Source: an uncultured Eubacteriales bacterium (GTDB lineage: Bacteria > Bacillota > Clostridia > Christensenellales > UBA1242). Taken from it: DNA of 64,000 nt. This document shows positions 51,386 through 59,600 of the stretch, one piece after another; position 1 is the first letter of the stretch; the number at the start of each line of letters is the position of its first letter. The stretch spans positions 1 to 64,000 of the forward strand of contig CAPERS010000003.1 in the NCBI GenBank assembly GCA_948607205.1, in the 5' to 3' direction. Made by a program: the position numbers and the translations under genes. A model generated the notes under the pieces. That model saw only the letters and a program-made list of their open reading frames with translations, searched no databases and was not told the DNA's origin.

Positions 51386-53893
51386 ATGTCTAAATTTTTG
51401 ATAATTGATGGAAACAGCATTGCAAACAGGGCGTTTTACGCCTTGCCTTTTTTAACTAACAAGGAAGGCACTCCAACAGGCGCTGTTTATGGCTTTGCAA
51501 ACATTTTGATAAAACTTATCTTGGAAGAAAAGCCAACCCATATCGCTGTTGCTTTTGACCACGCACGCAAAACTTTCAGAAATAATATTTATGCTGAATA
51601 CAAAATGCAAAGAAAGGAAACTCCGCAAGACCTTTTGACCCAGTTTCCAATTCTGAAAGATATGCTCAAAGAAATGAACATACAAACTTTTGAGTTTGAG
51701 AACTTTGAAGCCGACGACATCATCGGCACTATCACAAAACAAGAAAAATGCACAAAAATTATTCTTTCTGGTGACCGTGACCTATTGCAACTTATCGACA
51801 ATGAAACTTTTGTTTGGCTGACCAAAAAAGGCGTGACCGAAGTGGCAAAAGTCAATTTGAACAATCTAAAAGACGTTTATGGCGTTGAAAAGCCTTGTCA
51901 GGTTATTGACTTGAAAGCACTCATGGGTGACAGTTCTGATAATATTCCCGGTGTTCGTGGCGTTGGCGAGAAAACTGCACTCGGGCTTATTGAAGACTAT
52001 GGCTCGGTTGATGAAGTCTTTGCGCATATAGAAGAAATCAAGGGCAAACTTCAAGAGAAACTGACTTTGGGTAAAGATGACGCCTATATGTCAAAAGAAC
52101 TTGCAACAATCAAAACAGATTGCAAATTTGACTTTTCATTTGACGATTGCAAGTTTGTTTTTCCTTTTTCAAGTTCGGTCTATGAGTTTTTCAAGAAATA
52201 TGATTTTTCATCACTTTTAAAAAATAACTATATTTTCACAAGTGAAGCAATTGAAGATAAAGTCAGAAAAAAAGCCAATCAAATTTCCATTGACAGCGAT
52301 GTTTTGGAAAAAATTGGAAAAAACAAGCCAAAAGTTTTTTCATACAATCTCAAAACAATGCAGTTTAATTTTGGTGATGAAAACAACTATTTTCTCTCTC
52401 AAAATTATGACATGTTTGGAAGCAATTTGACTTTTGAAGAGGTGATTGAAAAACTTAAACAACTTTTCGAGGATGAAAGTGTTTTGAAACTTACTTTTTC
52501 TGCCAAAGATGACATGCATACACTTTCAAAAATGGGTATTGTTCTTAAAAACTATTTTGACCTTTCGCTTGCTAACTATGTTGTTAGCGCTGGGCTGAAA
52601 AACTTTGGTGATAATATTGGTGCGGATGAATATTGTGACTATTTTGAACTTTACAACAGGCAAATGAAAGAACTTAACGTTGAAAAAATCTATTCTGAAA
52701 TTGAGTTCCCTCTCATTGAAGTGTTAAAGCAGATGGAAGACAATGGTTTTAAAGTCAATGAAGAAAAGATTGAAGAACTTTCTGTCAATTTTGCTGAAAA
52801 AATTTCCAAAATAAGCCAAGAGATTTTTGCCGAAGCAGGCGAGGAATTCAATATAAATTCTCCAAAACAAGTTGCTTACATCTTGTTTGAAAAATTGGGC
52901 ATAAAATCATATAACAACAAAAAGCAGTCAACAAGCGTGCAAAAACTTGATGACCTTCGTTTCATTCCGATTGTTGACAATATTTTGAAATACAGAAAAC
53001 TTGCCAAACTTAAAAACACATACATTGATGTATATAAAAACCTTTGCAAGATAAGTGGTTCAATCATTCACACAACTTTCAATCAAGCGCTAACAAGCAC
53101 AGGCAGGCTTTCAAGCAGTGAGCCAAACTTGCAAAATATTCCAACTCGTGATGACGAGGGCAGAGAACTCCGCAAACTTTTCATTTCCAAGTTTGATGGT
53201 GGAAAAATTTTGTCGGCCGACTATAATCAAATTGAACTTCGTCTTCTCGCTGATATGTCGGGTGAAGAACATCTTATTGACGCCTATAATGAGGGTGAGG
53301 ACATCCACACTTTGACTGCATCACAAATCTTTGATGTCAAAAGAGCGGATGTCACTTCAAGCATGAGGCGTGAGGCAAAAGCCGTCAATTTTGGAATAAT
53401 TTATGGAATAAGCGATTATGGTTTATCGCAGAATATCAAAAGTTCGGTTGCAAAAGCCAAAGCATATATTGACTCTTATTTTTCGCGATATCCTCGCGTT
53501 AAAGATTTTATGTCAAACAATGTTGAACTTGCAAAAAAAGAGGGGCTTGTGAGAACCAAGTTTGGCAGAGTGAGAAAAATTCCTGAAATCAACAGCGCCA
53601 AATATCAAACTCGAACTTTCGGTGAACGTGTTGCAATGAATATGCCACTTCAAGGCACTGCGTCTGACATTATCAAACTGGCAATGCTCAAAGTTTCAGA
53701 AGCGTTCAAGAAAGAAAAACTCGAAAGTCAACTGATTTTGCAAATTCATGACGAACTTATCGTTGACGTAAAAAAGGGAGAGGAAGAAAAAGTTAAAAAT
53801 ATCGTCACGACAGAAATGCAAAATGTATGTGCGTTAAAAGTTCCACTCGTCGTTTCTGTTGGAATGGGTGAAAGTTTATTCGATTGCAAATAG
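51386..53893 (+). CDS. polA: DNA polymerase I
   Basis: The repair and Okazaki-fragment polymerase, 835 aa. The N-terminal 5'-3' exonuclease domain (about 1-285) has LIIDGNSIANRAFYAL, FEADDIIGT and LKALMGDSSDNIPGVRGVGEKTA. The 3'-5' exonuclease-like middle lacks proofreading acidic residues, as in many Firmicutes. The polymerase domain has SADYNQIELRLLADMSGE, RREAKAVNFGIIYGISDYGLS and LQIHDELIVDV. I placed the start at ATG 51386, five bases after AAGGAG; a GTG at 51380 is the alternative. A palindrome-type terminator overlaps the stop. Confidence 0.96.
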   Translation: MSKFLIIDGNSIANRAFYALPFLTNKEGTPTGAVYGFANILIKLILEEKPTHIAVAFDHARKTFRNNIYAEYKMQRKETPQDLLTQFPILKDMLKEMNIQTFEFENFEADDIIGTITKQEKCTKIILSGDRDLLQLIDNETFVWLTKKGVTEVAKVNLNNLKDVYGVEKPCQVIDLKALMGDSSDNIPGVRGVGEKTALGLIEDYGSVDEVFAHIEEIKGKLQEKLTLGKDDAYMSKELATIKTDCKFDFSFDDCKFVFPFSSSVYEFFKKYDFSSLLKNNYIFTSEAIEDKVRKKANQISIDSDVLEKIGKNKPKVFSYNLKTMQFNFGDENNYFLSQNYDMFGSNLTFEEVIEKLKQLFEDESVLKLTFSAKDDMHTLSKMGIVLKNYFDLSLANYVVSAGLKNFGDNIGADEYCDYFELYNRQMKELNVEKIYSEIEFPLIEVLKQMEDNGFKVNEEKIEELSVNFAEKISKISQEIFAEAGEEFNINSPKQVAYILFEKLGIKSYNNKKQSTSVQKLDDLRFIPIVDNILKYRKLAKLKNTYIDVYKNLCKISGSIIHTTFNQALTSTGRLSSSEPNLQNIPTRDDEGRELRKLFISKFDGGKILSADYNQIELRLLADMSGEEHLIDAYNEGEDIHTLTASQIFDVKRADVTSSMRREAKAVNFGIIYGISDYGLSQNIKSSVAKAKAYIDSYFSRYPRVKDFMSNNVELAKKEGLVRTKFGRVRKIPEINSAKYQTRTFGERVAMNMPLQGTASDIIKLAMLKVSEAFKKEKLESQLILQIHDELIVDVKKGEEEKVKNIVTTEMQNVCALKVPLVVSVGMGESLFDCK

Positions 53894-53911
53894 GTGCCTT
53901 AGGCACTTTTT
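53892..53911 (+). terminator. Palindrome-type terminator at the polA stop
   Basis: GTGCCTTAGGCAC (53894-53906) followed by TTTTT. The polA stop TAG is the preceding trinucleotide. Confidence 0.75.
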
Positions 53912-53946
53912 ATAAAAAACAGAGTTTAAACACAATTAAATTATTT

Positions 53947-53986
53947 GGTGCATTATGGTGCCTTAGGGTGCCTTAGGCACTTTTTG
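53947..53986. repeat. Duplicated palindrome copies
   Basis: GGTGCCTTAGG is repeated end to end. The second copy completes GTGCCTTAGGCAC at 53968-53980 and is followed by TTTTT. The 236-base gap between polA and ruvX holds only these elements and the ruvX promoter. Confidence 0.7.
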
Positions 53987-54084
53987 AAATTCAATCAATT
54001 TTTGAAAATAAACATTTTTTAAGCACCTTTCTTTCAACAAAAATGCCTTTATTTAAAGAAAAATTTGTTTTTCGTTAATTTTTG

Positions 54085-54114
54085 TTGACTTAGAAGTAAA
54101 AAAAAGACTATAAT
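54085..54114 (+). promoter_or_regulatory. Promoter of ruvX
   Basis: TTGACT (54085-54090), 18 bp, TATAAT (54109-54114). Confidence 0.72.
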
Positions 54115-54129
54115 TAAACTGGTGATGGA

Positions 54130-54546
54130 ATGCAGAAGCATAGAAAGATGGGAATTGATTATGGCGATAGGCGTATAGGGATTGCACTCTCTGACGCACT
54201 TTGCATCATTTCAAGCCCTTATGAAGTTTATCAAAATAGGGGGCAGGAAGACGCGCTTGCACATATCGACAAACTTATCAAAGATTTTGATGTCGATGCT
54301 GTTGCAATGGGACTTCCGCTTAATATGGACGGAACTGAAGGGGAAAGGGCAAAAATTCATCGTGAATTTGGTGAAAAACTTGCTGGTCTTTCTGGCGTTA
54401 AAGTTGTTTACATCGATGAGCGCTTAACCTCGGCTGAGGCTGAAGAGATTTTGATTTCAAGCGGTGTTCGAAGGGAAAAGCGAAAGGAACTTATCGACAA
54501 AATTTCAGCACAAATCATTTTGCAATCCTACATGAATAATTTATAA
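54130..54546 (+). CDS. ruvX: Holliday junction resolvase-like protein RuvX (YqgF)
   Basis: An RNase H-fold nuclease of the YqgF family, linked to 16S rRNA 5'-end processing and once proposed as a Holliday junction resolvase. MGIDYGDRRIGIALSD holds the first catalytic Asp, VAMGLPLNMDGTEGERA the glycine-rich strand, and IDERLTSAEAE plus DKISAQIILQSYM the remaining acidic residues. At 138 aa it has normal length. The start could be ATG 54130 (weak GATGGA) or ATG 54148. In Firmicutes ruvX often precedes a DUF1292 gene, as here. Confidence 0.94.
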   Translation: MQKHRKMGIDYGDRRIGIALSDALCIISSPYEVYQNRGQEDALAHIDKLIKDFDVDAVAMGLPLNMDGTEGERAKIHREFGEKLAGLSGVKVVYIDERLTSAEAEEILISSGVRREKRKELIDKISAQIILQSYMNNL

Positions 54547-54562
54547 AAGGGGACAAAATTTT

Positions 54563-55009
54563 ATGGCAGACAAAAAATCTAATGAGCAACCACAACAAAT
54601 CGATTTGCTTGATGTGCTTCTTGACCAAGAAAACAGAGAGCCTATCATTTTGATGGACGAAAAAGGAAAGCAACTCACTTTTGAACAAGTTGCTGTTATT
54701 CCTTATGGCGTGGATGATGGAGATAAAAGTTTATATTGCGTTTTGAAGCCAATGGACAAGATTGACGGCATCGCTGATGATGAAGCAATCGTATTCCTTG
54801 TTGACGAAGACGCAGACGGCAACACAATCCTTCGTGTTGAAGAAAACGAAGAAGTTGCAATCGCAGTATTCGATAAATACTATGACCTTCTCGAAGAGGC
54901 AACTAAGAAACCTAAGAAGGCTCCTGCGAAGAAGGAAACTTCAAAAGCACCTGCAAAGAAGCCTGCAAGCAAAACCGCTGGCAAAACTGCAGGGAAGCCA
55001 AAGAAATAA
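54563..55009 (+). CDS. DUF1292 family protein with Lys/Ala-rich tail
   Basis: Residues 1-110 match the DUF1292 (YrzB-like) family: ENREPIILMDEKGKQLTFEQVAVIPY and AIVFLVDEDADGNTILRVEENEEVAIAVFDKYYDLL. The family is a small acidic protein of unknown role encoded beside ruvX. The last 38 residues are a tail of Lys, Ala and Pro repeats (KKAPAKKETSKAPAKKPASK), opposite in charge to the acidic core and resembling histone-H1-like tails. AAAGGGG precedes the ATG. It shares the ruvX transcript and ends in a strong terminator. Confidence 0.9.
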   Translation: MADKKSNEQPQQIDLLDVLLDQENREPIILMDEKGKQLTFEQVAVIPYGVDDGDKSLYCVLKPMDKIDGIADDEAIVFLVDEDADGNTILRVEENEEVAIAVFDKYYDLLEEATKKPKKAPAKKETSKAPAKKPASKTAGKTAGKPKK

Positions 55010-55045
55010 AAAATTTTAAGGTTTTAAAAATTAAGGTTAAAAATT

Positions 55046-55074
55046 AATCCCACTTTTTTGGTGGGATTTTTTTG
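55046..55074 (+). terminator. Strong terminator after the DUF1292 gene
   Basis: Perfect stem AATCCCAC/GTGGGATT (55046-55053, 55061-55068) with a seven-base loop followed by seven T residues in total. Confidence 0.9.
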
Positions 55075-55227
55075 TTAAAATGAAAATGTTTAATGAGAAA
55101 GGTTTTAAGAGAATATTTAAATAAAAAATCTTAAATTTTTCTTATAACAGTTGTATAAAATTTCACTTTTTGGAGCAACCTATAATTGCAAGGAAAGTCT
55201 TGCGAAAAAAAAAGGAGGGAGAAAACT

Positions 55228-55353
55228 ATGTTTGGTAAAAACGCAAAACAATCAAAGTCTTCAAAAAGCTCTAAAACTGCAAAAAGCAATGTAGAAGCAT
55301 CTAAAGAAGCGAAGGGTTGTGATTCAAGAACAACAAAGAATTGTTCTAGATAG
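55228..55353 (+). CDS. 41-residue Ser/Lys-rich peptide
   Basis: A short frame with an excellent ribosome binding site (AAAGGAGGGAG, about seven bases before the ATG). It reads MFGKNAKQSKSSKSSKTAKS at the start and ends GCDSRTTKNCSR. The body is Ser, Lys and Ala rich, like a disordered basic peptide, while the end has two cysteines ten residues apart. A terminator directly follows, so it is a self-contained transcription unit. A TATAAT lies at about 55181. I do not recognise the family. Small basic Cys-ended peptides occur in Clostridia, but no function should be assigned. It is directly followed by cloverleaf element C. Confidence 0.7.
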   Translation: MFGKNAKQSKSSKSSKTAKSNVEASKEAKGCDSRTTKNCSR

Positions 55354-55370
55354 TTTTCAAGCCGTGACGA

Positions 55371-55405
55371 AAAAGAAGGTAATCAATCAGGTGCCTTCTT
55401 TTTTG
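55371..55405 (+). terminator. Terminator of the 41-codon gene
   Basis: AAAAGAAGG/CCTTCTTTT (55371-55379, 55394-55402) with further T residues. Confidence 0.82.
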
Positions 55406-55412
55406 TTTGTGA

Positions 55413-55533
55413 GCGCGGAAAGCACATTCTGACACGTTTGTGTCAGAATGTCCGCTTGGGCACCTTTTTTGGCGCCAAGCGTTGCGTCTATTTTTTTTGC
55501 ATTATGGCAAAAAAATAGACGCGCTTTCCGCGC
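55413..55533. repeat. Cloverleaf element C: outer stem with three nested hairpins
   Basis: The outer stem 55413-55423/55523-55533 has 11 perfect pairs. Inside: 55424-55435/55440-55451 (12 perfect pairs, loop GTTT), 55453-55459/55475-55481 (7 bp, then a bulged extension) and 55484-55500/55507-55522 (16 bp with one bulged T). Three junction bases are unpaired. The outer strand shares GCGCGGAAA with element A. It follows a separate terminator, so it is not needed for termination. Confidence 0.9.
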
Positions 55534-55563
55534 GTCCAAAATCAAATCTGCAATCTAAAAATT

Positions 55564-56328
55564 TTAAATATCTCTTTCCCATAATTTAGAAGACAGTTTT
55601 GAAAGTGTTAAACTCAGTTTGTTTCCTCTGTCATCCTGTCCTTCAAGCACAATTTTGCCATTTGAATTAAAACTTGATGATGAAATCACGCCATTCATTT
55701 TTATCTCTCCAATGTTAGAAACCATTTCGCTGTTTGTGTAACTAACTTCAGATATTATCACTTTGAAAGAGTATGAAAACAGATTTCCGGGCTTGCCAAG
55801 ATAGAAAACATCACTGCCAACAATGCTGTTGTTTATTGATTGGTCATAACTCCCAGAAGTCAAAGCATGAAAGTTGTCAGAGGCGGTGAGTGAGGCGTAT
55901 TCAATTGAATAACTTACACTTGAAACATTTTCAACTTGATATTCAAGATTTGTCGCCATTGCATACATCATTTGAGAATAGTTTATCGACTCGTTGTCAG
56001 ATGAATATCTTCCTTCAAAAAGGGCAGTGTAAATTCCGTTAGTCTGACTTGATGCTGTCACTTCCATTTGTGAAGTTCTTGAAACAATTTTGTTTGAATT
56101 GTGAACCCAGCAAAGAAAACTTGAATTTGCGCTTGGCTTTGCTGAAGCGGTTAAAGTGAGTTTGCTTCCTTCTTGAACCTCTTTCGCGCTTCCGCCAGAT
56201 GCAGTGCCCAAAAGTTCACTGCTCGAAAAGGTTGTGATTGAATAAAATTGTGGCTCACCGCAAGCACAAAGTGCAAGTGCTGGCAGTATAGCCAAAGATG
56301 CGAGTGCAAAAGTTTTAATTTTTTTCAT
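55564..56328 (-). CDS. Predicted lipoprotein with InlB B-repeat-like domain
   Basis: A signal peptide with a terminal LCAC lipobox (Cys near residue 24) predicts a surface lipoprotein of about 230 mature residues. The segment GGSAKEVQEGSKLTLTASAKP...FLCWV...VTASSQTNGIYTALFE (about 45-108) resembles a divergent InlB B-repeat, a small beta-grasp module found in surface proteins. The remainder is Ser/Asn rich and unrecognised. The ATG at 56328 has GAGG five bases upstream; an in-frame GTG two codons earlier overlaps that site. It converges on cloverleaf element C. No obvious terminator other than that element follows its stop, which is worth noting for the element's possible role. Confidence 0.8.
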   Translation of the reverse strand: MKKIKTFALASLAILPALALCACGEPQFYSITTFSSSELLGTASGGSAKEVQEGSKLTLTASAKPSANSSFLCWVHNSNKIVSRTSQMEVTASSQTNGIYTALFEGRYSSDNESINYSQMMYAMATNLEYQVENVSSVSYSIEYASLTASDNFHALTSGSYDQSINNSIVGSDVFYLGKPGNLFSYSFKVIISEVSYTNSEMVSNIGEIKMNGVISSSSFNSNGKIVLEGQDDRGNKLSLTLSKLSSKLWERDI

Positions 56329-56463
56329 GTTCACCTCGTTTTATATTATTATCAATATTTTTCTTTTATTTGTCAAATTATTTAAAGTTAATCTTGAAAA
56401 AGTATAAAAAATTTTGAGTATTTTTAAAACCCTTGCATAGAATATCTTTGGAAAGGAGTTTGT

Positions 56464-57222
56464 ATGTGGGAATTTTCCTTAAATGTTAAGACTGATAAAA
56501 CCGAAGTGGCAGAATTTTTGTTTGAAAATATAAAGAAAAATTGCCTTTATATGCAAGGCATCGTCACTTTGCATGAAGAAAATAATATGACATCTATCTT
56601 GGTTGCGGTGGATGATGATTTTTCTCAGGAAGCAACAACTGTGCTTGAAAGACTTATAACTCAAGTTATTTGCACCTATTTTAAATTTGATTTTCTCGAA
56701 AAGAATTTAAAAATTCCAATGCACGACAAAATTGGCATGACAGCTTTCAAAAAGGCACTTCTCAATTTTGACCGCGAAACAGATAAGTTTTTGGTGCTTA
56801 AAAACTTAAACCTTGAAAAATCTCTCTATCTTGACAGTTTTTATGATTTTAGGCTGACTTCACTTAAATCAAAGTGGACTGAACTTGTTTCGCTTGCCAA
56901 TGAGAATCGCGTTTATCTTATAAGCAACGACGCTTTTGTTGACCTCTTAAAATTTCTTATCGACAATATTGAAATTTGCGAAGATGAAATCAACATTGTT
57001 GAAAATGAAGAAGGCTACAAAATTTTTCTTGAAGACGGTGACGCAACTTATAATAATGTGATTTTCAATGAAGAGGGGCTTGTGTCTTCAATCATCGACC
57101 TTGCTCCACAGAAAATAAATCTCTATTGTCGTTCGGAAAACTCAACAATAGGTCTGCTTGAAAAAATCTTTGATGAGCGCATAAATGTTTGCACAGAAAA
57201 AGCACTTGTCAAAAAAATGTAA
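56464..57222 (+). CDS. YtxC-like sporulation-associated protein
   Basis: A 252-aa cytoplasmic protein positioned immediately upstream of the thrS T-box, where ytxC lies in many spore formers. The segment SFYDFRLTSLKSKWTELVSLANE followed by a helical LLKFLIDN is similar to the FRLKDY...EFI-LLKYFV block typical of YtxC. The N-terminal half is unrecognised. GGAAAGGAG precedes the ATG. No YtxC function is established beyond its link to sporulation. The assignment depends on position and one motif, so it is moderate. Confidence 0.6.
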   Translation: MWEFSLNVKTDKTEVAEFLFENIKKNCLYMQGIVTLHEENNMTSILVAVDDDFSQEATTVLERLITQVICTYFKFDFLEKNLKIPMHDKIGMTAFKKALLNFDRETDKFLVLKNLNLEKSLYLDSFYDFRLTSLKSKWTELVSLANENRVYLISNDAFVDLLKFLIDNIEICEDEINIVENEEGYKIFLEDGDATYNNVIFNEEGLVSSIIDLAPQKINLYCRSENSTIGLLEKIFDERINVCTEKALVKKM

Positions 57223-57249
57223 AATATTTTTTAATATCATCATTTTTGC

Positions 57250-57278
57250 TTGACAAATTCAAAAGAAGGTGATATCAT
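57250..57278 (+). promoter_or_regulatory. Promoter of the thrS T-box transcript
   Basis: TTGACA (57250-57255), 17 bp, TATCAT (57273-57278). Confidence 0.75.
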
Positions 57279-57284
57279 TTTGCC

Positions 57285-57495
57285 ATAAAGCATGAGCGAG
57301 AGATAAGTAGCGCCATTCGATGTGCACAGAGAAGGGTTGGTTGGTGAAAAACCTTGACTAGATTGGAAATGCAAAACCACTTTTGCGATGAAGGCTAAAC
57401 AAAATTAAGTGGCATAAAAGTTTTTATGCAAATAAGGTGGAACCGCGGTTATATTTAGTAGTCGTCCTTAGATTTTTTCTAGGACGGCTTTTTTA
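57285..57495 (+). promoter_or_regulatory. Threonine T-box riboswitch
   Basis: A transcription-attenuation leader that reads the charging of tRNA-Thr. Stem I begins near the GAGAGATAAGTAG box. The specifier is ACC at 57376-57378, followed by the usual purine (A), within AAAACCACTTTT. The conserved T-box AAGGTGGAACCGCGG lies at 57434-57448; its TGGA would pair with the acceptor end of uncharged tRNA-Thr with a U discriminator. The terminator stem (CGTCCT.AGA with TCTAGGACG) spans 57461-57489, with a T run to 57495. Uncharged tRNA-Thr would favour the antiterminator and expression of thrS. ACC is a threonine codon, which matches the downstream gene. Confidence 0.92.
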
Positions 57496-57597
57496 TGCCT
57501 TAGGCATTTACTAATGTGTGCCGATAGCACTGCGCATTATGCGCTTACTAAGTGTGCCGATGGGGGCATTATGTGTCTTAGGCAGTGCATTATGCAC
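57495..57597. repeat. Cluster of four to five palindrome-family copies
   Basis: ATGCCTTAGGCAT (57495-57507), GTGCCGATAGCAC (57518-57530), GCGCATTATGCGC (57532-57544) and GTGCATTATGCAC (57585-57597), plus partial copies between. Two are followed by TTACTAA. They lie between the T-box terminator and thrS, in the transcribed leader. Confidence 0.8.
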
Positions 57598-57652
57598 CTT
57601 TTAGGGTATGCATATTTGGTCTTAGAGATAAAAAATAAAAGGAGAGAAATTT

Positions 57653-59392
57653 ATGAAAATCGAAAAGAAAATTGATGAAGAACTTATCAAATCACGTCAC
57701 TCACTTGCACATGTGCTCGCAAAAGCACTTGTCAGCATTTATCCAGAAACAAAACTCACAATTGGACCTGCTATTGATGACGGATTTTATTATGACATCG
57801 ACCTTGACCATTCAATCACTGCCGAAGAGTATGAAAATATTGAAAACAAGATGAAAGAAATTATCAATAAAGGCGAAGTTTTCACAAAGAAGGTTGTTTC
57901 AAAAGAGGAAGCGCTTGCATTATTCAAGGGCAATTCTTATAAAACTGAAATTATCAACGAATTGCCAGACGGAGAGGAAGTTTCTCTTTACTATACTGGT
58001 GATGACTTTTTCGACCTTTGCCGTGGACCACACGTTGAAAGCACAAGAAACCTTCAAAATTTTGGATATAAAATCCATAGCGTGAACGGAGCATATTGGC
58101 GTGGAAACGAGAAAAACAAAATGCTTCAACGCGTTTATGTTTACGCTTTCAAATCAAAGAAAGAACTTAGTGAGCATATCCAAATGCTTGAAGAGGCAAA
58201 GAAGAGAGATAACCGAAAACTTGGCAAAGAACTTGGTCTTTTCATGCTTTCACCAGAAGGACCAGGCTTTCCTTTCTATCTTCCAAACGGAATGATTGTG
58301 AGAAATAAACTAATTGAATACTGGCACCAAATTCATGATGAGGCTGGCTATAAAGAAGCTATGACGCCAATCATGCTTTCTCGTCATCTTTGGGAAACAT
58401 CTGGTCACTGGGACCACTATAAAGACAATATGTATACAACTAAAATCGATAATGAAGACTTTGCAATCAAGCCTATGAACTGCCCAGGTGGAGTGCTTGT
58501 TTACAAAAATTCGCCTCACTCATATAGAGATTTGCCTTTGCGTCTTGGCGAACTTGGTCTTGTTCACAGACATGAAAAGTCAGGCGGACTTGGCGGACTT
58601 ATGAGAGTGAGATGCTTCACACAAGATGATGCACATATCTTTATGACACCAAGTCAAGTCAAAGAAGAGATAAAAAATGTGGTTGCACTTATTGATAAAG
58701 TATATAAAGTTTTCAATTTCACATATCATGTTGAACTTTCAACAAGACCTGAAAACAGCATTGGTTCTGATGAAGATTGGGCGCTTGCAACTGATGCACT
58801 CAAAGACGCACTTGATGAACTTAAACTTGACTACGTTGTAAACGAAGGTGACGGCGCTTTCTATGGTCCAAAAATTGATTTCCATCTCAATGACGCAATC
58901 GGCAGAACTTGGCAATGCGGAACAATTCAGCTTGATTTTCAACTTCCACAACGTTTTGAACTCGATTATGTTGGAGAAGATGGTGAAAAGCATAGACCAA
59001 TCATGATTCACAGAGTTGTTTATGGCTCAATCGATAGATTTATGGGAATTCTCATTGAGCACTTTGCCGGTGCTTTCCCACTTTGGCTTGCGCCTGAACA
59101 GGTTAGGGTTTTGACGCTCACAGACAGGTCAAATGACTATGCTGAAAAAATCACTCAAACACTCAAAGAGCATGGTCTTCGTGCTGAAGTTGACATTCGA
59201 AATGAAAAGATTGGCTATAAAATCAGAGAGGCAATGAGCATGAAACTTCCTTATCTTATCATCGTTGGTGACGAGGAAGAAAAATCAGGCACAATTTCAA
59301 TTCGTGGACGCGGATTTGAAAATAAGTCAGGTCTTAATCTTGATGAATTTATTGCAAGGCTTGAAGAAGAAATTCGTTCAAAGAAAATATAA
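57653..59392 (+). CDS. thrS: Threonyl-tRNA synthetase lacking the TGS domain
   Basis: Class II synthetase charging tRNA-Thr. The protein starts directly at the editing (SAD) domain, with RHSLAHVLAKAL at residue 14 and the zinc-type CRGPHV. The catalytic core has NGMIVRNKLIEYW, MNCPGG with the zinc cysteine, the class II motif 2 region VHRHEKSGGLGGLMRVRCFTQDD, and motif 3 near GSIDRFMGILIEHF. The anticodon-binding domain ends the chain. At 579 aa it is about 60 residues short because the N-terminal TGS domain is absent. No sequence for it is found upstream: the leader is non-coding and AAAGGAGAG sits at the ATG. Regulated by the T-box. Confidence 0.95.
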   Translation: MKIEKKIDEELIKSRHSLAHVLAKALVSIYPETKLTIGPAIDDGFYYDIDLDHSITAEEYENIENKMKEIINKGEVFTKKVVSKEEALALFKGNSYKTEIINELPDGEEVSLYYTGDDFFDLCRGPHVESTRNLQNFGYKIHSVNGAYWRGNEKNKMLQRVYVYAFKSKKELSEHIQMLEEAKKRDNRKLGKELGLFMLSPEGPGFPFYLPNGMIVRNKLIEYWHQIHDEAGYKEAMTPIMLSRHLWETSGHWDHYKDNMYTTKIDNEDFAIKPMNCPGGVLVYKNSPHSYRDLPLRLGELGLVHRHEKSGGLGGLMRVRCFTQDDAHIFMTPSQVKEEIKNVVALIDKVYKVFNFTYHVELSTRPENSIGSDEDWALATDALKDALDELKLDYVVNEGDGAFYGPKIDFHLNDAIGRTWQCGTIQLDFQLPQRFELDYVGEDGEKHRPIMIHRVVYGSIDRFMGILIEHFAGAFPLWLAPEQVRVLTLTDRSNDYAEKITQTLKEHGLRAEVDIRNEKIGYKIREAMSMKLPYLIIVGDEEEKSGTISIRGRGFENKSGLNLDEFIARLEEEIRSKKI

Positions 59393-59514
59393 AGATAATA
59401 AAACTTGAAAATTGTCATTTTTTAGCAAAAGAAAGAATTTTAATTTAAGAAAGTTGAAAATTAAGCCAAAATCATTTTGTTTTAAAAATTTTTTATGCTA
59501 AACTCGGAGGTGAA

Positions 59515-59589
59515 ATGGCTGATACTGTCGTGCTGTTTTTGGCAACAATATTCTTTGTGTATATTTTTGTCTTTGTTCTTAAAAAGTAA
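59515..59589 (+). CDS. 24-residue membrane micro-protein upstream of yajC
   Basis: A very short frame reading MADTVVLFLATIFFVYIFVF followed by VLKK: a single transmembrane helix with a positive C-terminal end. It has an excellent ribosome binding site (CGGAGGTGAA, about five bases before ATG) and stops 11 bases before the yajC ATG, whose ribosome binding site (AAGGAGG) begins at its stop. This strongly suggests a translated gene in the yajC operon. YajC is a SecDF-associated protein with a single helix, so a translocon-linked micro-protein is conceivable but unproven. I recognise no homologue. Confidence 0.65.
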   Translation: MADTVVLFLATIFFVYIFVFVLKK

Positions 59590-59600
59590 GGAGGTTTAAA

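Noticed and set aside
57285..57495. Leader before thrS considered as a tRNA or as coding for a TGS domain
   Set aside because: It contains the T-box consensus, a specifier codon and a terminator, and has stop codons in all frames.
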